Assembly (NCBI GenBank): GCA_963545585.1
Contig: CAUUKX010000016.1
Span: 1-29,490, forward strand
DNA from: W11650 sp963545585
GTDB taxonomy: Bacteria > Bacillota > Clostridia > Lachnospirales > Vallitaleaceae
Length of the DNA stretch: 29,490 nt
Direction of reading: 5' to 3'
The first letter of the stretch is position 1; each line of letters starts with the position of its first letter. The translations under genes were made by a program, and so were the position numbers. Shown here piece after piece: positions 24,721 to 29,490 of the stretch. The notes under the pieces are model-generated. The model was not told the DNA's origin. It did no database searches and saw nothing but the letters and a program-made list of their open reading frames with translations.

Positions 24721-25929
24721 TCATAGACCTCTATCCACCCCTATCCCCATATAAAAGTAAACCCCAATCAATATATTAACAAAAGATAATGCAACATAAA
24801 AATTATCAACGCTAAAATAGTTTAAAAATATCGTAATTATAAATAATATTACCACCTTATATATACTGACAATCAAGCTATTCATAGATAAAACTGTGCT
24901 TTTTTTATTATTGCCCGAAACTTCGTTTAACAAGTAGTCTTCAATGACTAGTAATCCTGAGCCATAGATTAACTGTTGAAACAGCATGGAAACAACAAGC
25001 ATAACAATGCTGGTACTAAGTCCCATCACACAATAGCTTACCGATATAGCAACAATCATCAGCATAAATAAATGCCGCTTATTCCATTTCGATAAGAGTT
25101 TATTAACTAAAAAGGCACCATTACCCATAAAAACCATAAATGAAGCATATAGAATGCCATTAAGTTCTATGGGAAATCCGATTTTTAACAATTGAACTTG
25201 ATAATACTCGAAATTTGCTATCATTATAGTAATAAATATTGATGAAAATGCAATTTTTTTTCTAACAACTTTATTCCCAAGCAACATTTGAAAAGAGTCC
25301 GCAATCTGAGTTTTATAATCCACAATGGAAAACTTTGCTTTTTTATTCTCGGCCATATGGTTTCCAGTTAAGGAAGTAATTAAAATTAAATTCAAAATTC
25401 CCATAATAACGGCAATTGTAAAATTAAGCCTCATATCAATAGTATATATAACTCCTGCAATTACCATAAAAACCGCAGATATAATTTTGGTAACAAGCTG
25501 GATTTTTCCAGCTACTGCTTTATACTCATCATTCGTTTCGTTTTTAATATAAGTCGATAAGGCCGCAACATCCGCTCCCGATTTAAAGGCATTGGCGATA
25601 CCAAGCAACAGCTGACCTAAAGCAAAGCCCCAAAAGTTTGGAATCGTCAAATACAATAGGGCATGGAAAATAAATAATAAACTTGCTGCCTGCAAAGACA
25701 GTTTTCGACTAATTTTATCGGCAACTACACCGGTTGGTATTTCAAACAAAAGGACGGCCACACTAAAAATTATTTTTAATATGCTAATGTCCTGTGAAGC
25801 GACACCATAATATACTAAATATAAAATCCTTATTGGTAAAAACAAAGACGTACTAAACAAAATTGACATCAATGTATATTTAATATAAAATTTATTACGC
25901 ATAATGATCCATTCAAACATATCTTTCAA
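24721..25929 (-). CDS. MFS transporter in an AT-rich islet
   Basis: The 402-residue protein has about twelve membrane segments. The loop after helix 2 reads FEIPTGVVADKISRKLS, the MFS motif A type. It also has GIANAFKSGADVAALSTYI near 112-130, typical of the MFS group that includes peptide exporters. Codon use is far more AT-rich than in the flanking genes. The TTG at 25929 and ATGs at codons 4 and 10 are all possible starts; none has a strong ribosome site. The first codons overlap the tail of a collapsed radical-SAM gene, as expected of coupled genes. It may once have exported that enzyme's peptide product. Confidence 0.8.
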   Translation of the reverse strand: MKDMFEWIIMRNKFYIKYTLMSILFSTSLFLPIRILYLVYYGVASQDISILKIIFSVAVLLFEIPTGVVADKISRKLSLQAASLLFIFHALLYLTIPNFWGFALGQLLLGIANAFKSGADVAALSTYIKNETNDEYKAVAGKIQLVTKIISAVFMVIAGVIYTIDMRLNFTIAVIMGILNLILITSLTGNHMAENKKAKFSIVDYKTQIADSFQMLLGNKVVRKKIAFSSIFITIMIANFEYYQVQLLKIGFPIELNGILYASFMVFMGNGAFLVNKLLSKWNKRHLFMLMIVAISVSYCVMGLSTSIVMLVVSMLFQQLIYGSGLLVIEDYLLNEVSGNNKKSTVLSMNSLIVSIYKVVILFIITIFLNYFSVDNFYVALSFVNILIGVYFYMGIGVDRGL

Positions 25930-26118
25930 CTATTTCTTCTATTACTCTTTGCTGTTTCAAAATATTTAGCAATGTTTCATGACTCATTGTTGTAACATGA
26001 TGAATCATATTTTTATGGGTTATCATATACTTAGGCCATTCAATCTCATTTCCGTTTATTGTTATTTACATTTCATATTGCAAGCGTACGACAGTCCTAA
26101 ATGTAGTGTCTTAATCAT
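25913..26118 (-). pseudogene. Collapsed radical-SAM gene (both ends, middle deleted)
   Basis: The first 18 codons from the ATG at 26118, behind AGGAGAG, read MIKTLHLGLSYACNMKCK and then stop. LGLSYACNMKC is the start of the radical-SAM Cx3Cx2C cluster motif, cut before the third Cys. After a few bases, another frame (26065 to 25913) gives EIEWPKYMITHKNMIHH and ends HETLLNILKQQRVIEEIVERY-V before a stop that overlaps the MFS start. The simplest reading is an internal deletion that removed most of a radical-SAM peptide maturase and left its two ends. The assignment rests on that motif and its place; the C-terminal piece is not identified by itself. Confidence 0.65.
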
Positions 26119-26124
26119 TCTCTC

Positions 26125-26241
26125 CTAACCTTCCGAAAATAAATGCTCTCTATTTTTTTCTGAACAGAACCTAAACCAACTTTTTTGATATAATATTTTT
26201 GATATATTGCAATAAGAGAGGGGATAGAGTCCCCTCACCAC
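26125..26241 (-). other. Possible small ORF ahead of the radical-SAM remnant
   Basis: From a GTG at 26241 a 38-codon frame reads SYCNISKILYQKSWFRFCSE in its middle and ends FSEG just before the ribosome site of the radical-SAM remnant. It has two Cys and several aromatics and sits where a RiPP precursor could lie. It lacks a good ribosome site and overlaps a hairpin (26218-26236, GAGGGGA/TCCCCTC). Confidence 0.2.
26218..26236 (-). terminator. Short GC stem in the peptide/radical-SAM spacer
   Basis: The stem GAGGGGA-TAGAG-TCCCCTC is 7 bp and perfect, in otherwise AT-rich DNA. The minus-strand 3' side (TCTTATTG) is a weak T-run. It may attenuate read-through from the 46-aa peptide gene. A second AT-rich stem, TTTTGAAAA/TTTTCAAAA, lies at 26323-26351. 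Confidence 0.35.
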
Positions 26242-26394
26242 CGTTCTTTTATAGGAACAAGTGCATATTCAAAGCAAAAAAATGGATTGTGTAATTATAT
26301 GGTGTAATTGTATTTTCTATATTTTTGAAAATCCCCTTGCCTTTTTCAAAAAAATATAATACTATATATTTAAGAGCTTATTATATTTACAGCT

Positions 26395-26535
26395 TTAACC
26401 AAGCGATACTGTGTTTTTTCTTTCATACCCTGTCGGAGGTTCAGGAATATCTGCTTTATATGGTTTTATTATTATTCCTAAACTACCGATTAACAAACTT
26501 ATAACAATTGCCCCTATGACCAACTTTTTCTTCAT
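26395..26535 (-). CDS. 46-aa secreted or membrane peptide, possible pheromone precursor
   Basis: The ATG at 26535 follows GAAGGA with good spacing. The product has a Lys-rich start (MKKK), a hydrophobic stretch (LVIGAIVISLLIGSLGIII, 5-23) and a short tail (KPYKADIPEPPTGYERKNTV then SLG). It is divergent from an XRE-TPR regulator gene with a 201-bp gap, the layout seen for Rgg/SHP and other RRNPP peptide circuits, and the length is near that of PapR. TATAAT (26574-26579) lies in the palindrome CATATTATATG, a possible operator. Alternatively it belongs with the downstream radical-SAM/MFS relic. No homologue is recognised. Confidence 0.55.
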   Translation of the reverse strand: MKKKLVIGAIVISLLIGSLGIIIKPYKADIPEPPTGYERKNTVSLG

Positions 26536-26736
26536 TTTGTTCCTTCTACTATGATATATTTTTAATTTCGCATATTATATGTTAAAAGTATCACATGCTA
26601 TTTATTGTTTGTTTTTATTTTATTAATAATATTATTATAATTCTTCTTACAACAAACCGCAAGGGTCAAAAATGTCCCTATCGCCAAATGCACTCTGTAT
26701 CGGTTTAACACGATTGCATCATTTTTAGGAGGCCTT
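26536..26736. promoter_or_regulatory. Divergent promoter region, peptide versus XRE-TPR regulator
   Basis: The 201-bp gap is very AT-rich on the peptide side. Minus-strand TATAAT (26574-26579) has no good -35, which suits an activator-dependent promoter. On the plus strand TATAAT (26636-26641) and the AGGAGG before 26737 serve the regulator. The 11-bp palindrome CATATTATATG covers the peptide -10. Confidence 0.45.
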
Positions 26737-27666
26737 ATGAATGTTGATTTGGTTAAGTTCGGGCAAATGCTGAAAAGATTTCGGCAGGATCAAGGCCTTA
26801 GTTTGGACGCTGCCGCTGCCGCTACCGGCGGTCAGGTCAGCCGCAAAACCCTGCTCCGCTATGAAAGCGGCCAAACCAATCCCAAATATGAAATCCTGTC
26901 CTTCCTGTCGCTGGTTTACCGAGTTGACCTCTGCGAATATTTCAGCAATTTCCGGTCGCAAGAGCCGGACGCCGCTTCGACCTTAGATGTTTTGCTCCAG
27001 CATAATCTCTCACCAGAAAACTGTGACCGGCTAAAAGATTTGCTGATAGAACTGCTCCGGTCAAAAGCTCTGCCTGATTTTTCCCGAATTTACTATGAAC
27101 GGCTTTGGCTGTTCGTCGAGGGCGTTTCCCTAAAACATCGGCAAGAGTACAAAATGGCAATTCAATCTCTGACAAAGGCTCTGCGCCTGCGTTTCCCTAA
27201 CTTTACTCTGAAAAATTATGCCAATTTCTTTTATTTTTCGCTGGATTACCGAATTTTAGAAAACTTGCTGCATTCATTTTATAAAAAGTCGCCGGCTTTT
27301 TTACCAAAGATTCTGCCGATTTATGCTTATCTATACCAGACCTGCCCCCAAGAATACACCATTTATCCGCATATTTGCGCTCATTATGCCTTTATTCAAA
27401 TTAATGACGACCATGCCGCTTCGGCGCTGCCTGTCTTAAACGCCGGAATTAAGGCGGCTCAGCACAATTTAAACCACGCCTATTTAGCTCATCTTTACTA
27501 TTTTCGGGGAGCAGCCGAATATCACTTAAATTCCGATGCCTACCGCCTGTCCTTTATGACTGCCTATATCCTATCACAGGCGTTTGGTGATACCAAATTT
27601 CAAGCTTGGCTGCAAACCGCCTGCCGGGAAGCGTTTGATTTTGATCTGATGCAAATCCGTATTTAA
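26737..27666 (+). CDS. XRE-TPR regulator of the Rgg/PlcR (RRNPP) type
   Basis: The 309-residue protein has an N-terminal helix-turn-helix (FGQMLKRFRQDQGLSLDAAA then VSRKTLLRYESGQTNPKYEI, about 8-60) and a long all-helical C-terminal part (75-309) with TPR-like repeats (EYKMAIQSLTKALRLRFPN, HAYLAHLYYFRGAAEYHLN). In the RRNPP family the TPR domain binds a re-imported short peptide. The ATG follows TAGGAGG. Its base composition is ordinary for the window, unlike the AT-rich DNA upstream. The 46-aa peptide gene upstream is the candidate ligand source, and a hairpin with T-run ends the gene. No ligand-binding residues can be assigned from sequence alone. Confidence 0.8.
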   Translation: MNVDLVKFGQMLKRFRQDQGLSLDAAAAATGGQVSRKTLLRYESGQTNPKYEILSFLSLVYRVDLCEYFSNFRSQEPDAASTLDVLLQHNLSPENCDRLKDLLIELLRSKALPDFSRIYYERLWLFVEGVSLKHRQEYKMAIQSLTKALRLRFPNFTLKNYANFFYFSLDYRILENLLHSFYKKSPAFLPKILPIYAYLYQTCPQEYTIYPHICAHYAFIQINDDHAASALPVLNAGIKAAQHNLNHAYLAHLYYFRGAAEYHLNSDAYRLSFMTAYILSQAFGDTKFQAWLQTACREAFDFDLMQIRI

Positions 27667-27704
27667 AAAGCTCCCGGCTTTTTGATTCTGCCAAGAGCTT
27701 TTTT
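27665..27704 (+). terminator. Terminator of the XRE-TPR gene
   Basis: The 9-bp stem AAAAAGCTC/GAGCTTTTT (27665-27673 and 27695-27703) is followed by T residues. It lies partly inside the 55-bp direct repeat. The copy at 29436 lacks the left arm. Confidence 0.75.
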
Positions 27705-27729
27705 ACTCCTGCGCTTTAATGCTATAATA
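27675..27729. repeat. 55-bp exact direct repeat, left copy
   Basis: These 55 bases are identical to 29436-29490, 1761 bp apart. The repeat covers the right part of the regulator's terminator and the last codons and stop of the antitoxin-like gene. Just before it both copies also share CCGTATTTAA, but the right copy lacks 7 bp, including the terminator's left arm. Confidence 0.95.
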
Positions 27730-28030
27730 CATTTGTGGTACTTCCTTGCTGAATTGGCTCAAAAGAAAGCTTTAACTCACAATCCAGTGCATAGGCTATT
27801 CGTTTCAAAGTTCTAATCGAGGGATTCGCATTTCCATTTTCGATTTTACTGATATCGCTTTGTGCTATTCCGGTTATATCCGATAATTGCTTTTGTGTCA
27901 TACTTTGCCTTTTTCTGCTGTTAAGCATTGCTTTCATAATCTGAAATTCAGCCTCAGAGTTTTCCCATTCTTCTTTAAACTCTGGATTCTTCATTTGCTC
28001 ACGCAATGATTCTCTAAAATTTTTCCCCAT
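27722..28030 (-). CDS. XRE family antitoxin-like protein (HigA type), orphan
   Basis: The 102-residue product from the ATG at 28030 has AGGTGG five bases upstream; an in-frame GTG at 28039 is less likely. Residues 1-38 are acidic and helical (NPEFKEEWENSEAEFQIMKA). The helix-turn-helix spans about 42-90: MTQKQLSDITGIAQSDISKI and NPSIRTLKRIAYALDCELK. HigA-type antitoxins bind a RelE/HigB toxin and repress their own promoter. The toxin gene that should precede it survives only as a fragment. The stop codon lies inside the 55-bp direct repeat. Confidence 0.85.
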   Translation of the reverse strand: MGKNFRESLREQMKNPEFKEEWENSEAEFQIMKAMLNSRKRQSMTQKQLSDITGIAQSDISKIENGNANPSIRTLKRIAYALDCELKLSFEPIQQGSTTNVL

Positions 28031-28039
28031 TTTGACCAC

Positions 28040-28144
28040 CTATCTTTCTAAATATTGCTTTCGATATTTTAAGGCGATATCAATTTCATTTTTCGGTGTC
28101 TTTTGCATCTTTTTAATAAAACCATTCGTCAAAATTATAACCTT
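28040..28144 (-). pseudogene. C-terminal remnant of a HigB/RelE-like toxin
   Basis: A frame ending nine bases before the antitoxin ATG reads ILTNGFIKKMQKTPKNEIDI and continues to YRKQYLER then TAG. The phrase GFxKKxQKTPxxEI is the usual C-terminal part of Gp49/HigB-type toxins. Upstream the frame meets a stop (TAA) and no N-terminal part is found, so about two thirds of the toxin is missing. Confidence 0.7.
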
Positions 28145-28177
28145 TTTTTATATTTCTTATAGTTTTTTATATTTCTT

Positions 28178-28206
28178 TTGACAATATATAAATTCTATGA
28201 TACACT
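28178..28206 (+). promoter_or_regulatory. Promoter of the secreted protein gene
   Basis: TTGACA (28178-28183) is followed after 17 bp by TACACT (28201-28206), preceded by TG one base upstream (an extended -10). The start codon lies 44 bp downstream behind AGAGG. Confidence 0.65.
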
Positions 28207-28249
28207 GACAATGTAATTATCAATCTACTCACAGAAAAGAGGTATTGTT

Positions 28250-28924
28250 ATGAAAAAAATTAAAAATGTCGTATCATTGTTGCTGGTCGTTTGTTTAATT
28301 TTAAATTTAGGTATGCCTACTTTTGCTTCTGAAAACACCTTGACAACTCTTGTAAACAACGAAAATGTTATCGTTGTAAGAGAAATAACATCAGAAGGTA
28401 TTACTATTGCTACCAATGATAAAAACACCAACATACTTACCGTTGAAAAATATGATTCCTCTGGCAAGGTTCTTATTTCATCACAAGTCATAAATTTAGC
28501 AACTGTTGTGGACAATCTTCATCAAGCAAACTCTACTGCTGTTCAGCCTTTATTTTTTGGTAACGGAGATGTTTATCAACATACATTTTGCGACTATGAA
28601 TATGATATATGGTACAGAAATCCTAATAATAAGTGGAAAATAAGAAAACCGCAAAATAATACTGAGATTTATCTTGACGAAAATCCATCAAATACAGACA
28701 ATCTACATGCTTACGCCGAAAGAGTTGAAGATGTAAATAGGGCAGAATTTGATATAATTTTTTCGATTGGTGAAACAGCAGCCGTAATAGCCATTGCTGT
28801 GTTTCTACAAGCAGGAACCGCTGCTGCTATTGCTGCCGCTGGTGGTGGTTTTAATATTGTTAAAGCTTTTGAAAACCTTGAGAGTTGTTGCAACAAAGCA
28901 CTTTTGGCATTCAATCGTATTTAA
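28250..28924 (+). CDS. Secreted bacteriocin-like protein
   Basis: The 224-residue protein has a signal peptide (MKKIKNVVSLLLVVCLILNL; likely cut after FASE or TFA, near 26). A polar region (30-95) is followed by a segment with HTFCDYEYDIWYRNPNNKW near 111-129 and then a hydrophobic Gly/Ala-rich stretch (SIGETAAVIAIAVFLQAGTA, then AAIAAAGGG, 171-200) before ENLESCCNKALLAFN. The helical Ala/Gly C-terminus and secretion signal recall large bacteriocins such as the geobacillin-26-like group, but that assignment is tentative. No dedicated transporter or recognised immunity gene sits beside it. It lies in the segment bracketed by the 55-bp direct repeat. Confidence 0.6.
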   Translation: MKKIKNVVSLLLVVCLILNLGMPTFASENTLTTLVNNENVIVVREITSEGITIATNDKNTNILTVEKYDSSGKVLISSQVINLATVVDNLHQANSTAVQPLFFGNGDVYQHTFCDYEYDIWYRNPNNKWKIRKPQNNTEIYLDENPSNTDNLHAYAERVEDVNRAEFDIIFSIGETAAVIAIAVFLQAGTAAAIAAAGGGFNIVKAFENLESCCNKALLAFNRI

Positions 28925-28943
28925 GGAATTTTAAAAATTATAC

Positions 28944-28996
28944 AATATCCCCTATGTATAAAAAATAATTAAAATTACTTAGGGGGTATTTTTTTA
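28944..28996 (+). terminator. Terminator of the secreted protein gene
   Basis: AATATCCCCTA (28944-28954) pairs with TAGGGGGTATT (28980-28990) with one G-U, then a seven-T run. It overlaps the 3' end of the minus-strand DUF6440-type gene, whose reading frame includes the right arm. Confidence 0.75.
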
Positions 28997-29175
28997 ATCT
29001 TATCAATCACTATATTTCCATTTTTGTCAAGCAAGGGGGTTATGCCGCTTAATCCCATTCCTCCATTTACTACAATGTAATTAACTCCTGTTTCCATATC
29101 AACAAAAATATTTATGGTGCTGAGTCTAAAAAGATGATATTTTCCCTTTAATTCAAACCTTTTATTAAAAAACAT
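28975..29175 (-). CDS. DUF6440-like small protein
   Basis: The 66-residue protein has a basic N-terminus (MFFNKRFELKGKYH) and the phrase DMETGVNYIVVNGGMGLSGI then TPLLDKNGNIVI, as in the DUF6440 family (IVDKETGVNYL...GGLTPLLD). The function of that family is unknown. The ATG follows AAGGAG. It converges on the bacteriocin-like gene across a shared terminator, where an immunity or regulator gene could lie, but nothing shows that role. Confidence 0.75.
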   Translation of the reverse strand: MFFNKRFELKGKYHLFRLSTINIFVDMETGVNYIVVNGGMGLSGITPLLDKNGNIVIDKIKKIPPK

Positions 29176-29273
29176 CTTTATTTCTCCTTTCTTGATTTGT
29201 TCATGAAAAATGCTGCTACCATAGCAAGACTTTGCACTTGCTTCCTTGAGGGGAAGCCATAGATGGTATAAAT

Positions 29274-29302
29274 ATTATATCCATTCTATTTCCCAAAATC
29301 AA
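29274..29302 (-). promoter_or_regulatory. Promoter of the DUF6440-like gene
   Basis: TTGATT (29297-29302, minus) and TATAAT (29274-29279) are 17 bp apart, about 100 bases before the ATG. The leader holds a small stem GCTTCC/GGAAGC (near 29240-29258). Confidence 0.65.
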
Positions 29303-29340
29303 TATTTTTTTTATTTTAGGAAATAAAATAAAAAATATTG
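29300..29340. repeat. AT-rich inverted repeat
   Basis: CAATATTTTTTTTATTTT and its near complement meet around AGGAA. It overlaps the -35 region of the DUF6440-like gene, where it could be an operator or a terminator for transcription from the right. Confidence 0.5.
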
Positions 29341-29489
29341 CTTTCTCCTATCCTACCTCCACCAGAACGCCAATACCCCGCTAAATAGGCAGCAGCTAAA
29401 AGATAGGCCGCTGCGTCCACTTTCCCGTATTTAAGCGGCTTTTTGATTCTGCCAAGAGCTTTTTTACTCCTGCGCTTTAATGCTATAAT
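29316..29489 (-). other. Open frame entering from the right edge
   Basis: A stop-free minus-strand frame enters at the edge and ends at TAA 29316-29318. It runs through the 55-bp repeat and reads KYGKVDAAAYLLAAAYLAG and then YWRSGGGRIGES. It may be the tail of a gene from outside, but it crosses sequence that is antisense to the regulator terminator in the other repeat copy, so chance is likely for the right part. The GC content of 29341-29430 is higher than its surroundings. Otherwise the 29176-29490 region holds no gene. Confidence 0.3.
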
Positions 29490-29490
29490 A
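29436..29490. repeat. 55-bp exact direct repeat, right copy, at window edge
   Basis: Identical to 27675-27729. The match continues to the last base of the window, so the repeat may be longer. In the right copy the antitoxin-type stop codon (CTA, plus strand) recurs at 29483-29485, so a second copy of that gene could follow outside. Confidence 0.95.

Overview
The window looks like a chromosomal stretch from a low-to-moderate GC Gram-positive anaerobe, probably a clostridial Firmicute. The evidence is strong AGGAGG-type ribosome sites, consensus TTGACA/TATAAT promoters, a two-subunit iron-sulfur L-serine dehydratase, a YitT/DUF2179 protein, a UvrBA pair with a Firmicutes-style SOS box, and PTS sugar uptake coupled to GH4 and GH31 enzymes. 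I cannot name the species.

Layout. 1-1411 (minus): a secreted repeat protein that runs off the left edge, with a signal peptide, three related domains and about twelve PNPNDPQQ octapeptides. 1607-2110: a small membrane-anchored protein. 2245-7063: uvrA and uvrB, transcribed uvrB-uvrA, with a candidate LexA box and a 99-bp hairpin repeat just upstream. 7450-11838 (minus): a sugar locus with a PTS EIIBC permease, a divergent NagA-type deacetylase and a GH4 6-phospho-glycosidase. It is read in that order from a leader with a terminator-like stem and a leader ORF. 12178-15104: a GH31 alpha-glucosidase coupled to a MobA-like nucleotidyltransferase whose C-terminus looks cut. 15240-16994: sdaAB and sdaAA.

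16995-17722 is a 728-bp gene-free stretch. It holds a 461-bp element with 40-bp near-perfect terminal inverted repeats and two tandem GC-rich hairpin units that differ by compensatory changes. 17723-19057 (plus): a Fic protein and a coiled-coil protein. Then come YitT, a stand-alone dCache membrane protein, and a MarR regulator with a disrupted start overlapping a MATE pump, followed by a convergent MFS exporter.

From about 24.55 kb the DNA becomes AT-rich and patchy. It carries an MFS gene, the two ends of a radical-SAM gene collapsed by an internal deletion, and a 46-aa secreted peptide. The peptide is divergent from an XRE-TPR (Rgg/PlcR-like) regulator, so the pair could be a peptide-pheromone circuit. 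A 55-bp exact direct repeat (27675-27729 and 29436-29490) brackets the last 1.76 kb. That segment holds an orphan antitoxin with a toxin remnant, a secreted bacteriocin-like protein and a DUF6440-type protein.

The most promising possible new system is the regulator/peptide pair next to the radical-SAM/MFS relic. The window also carries several uncatalogued-looking structured repeats.
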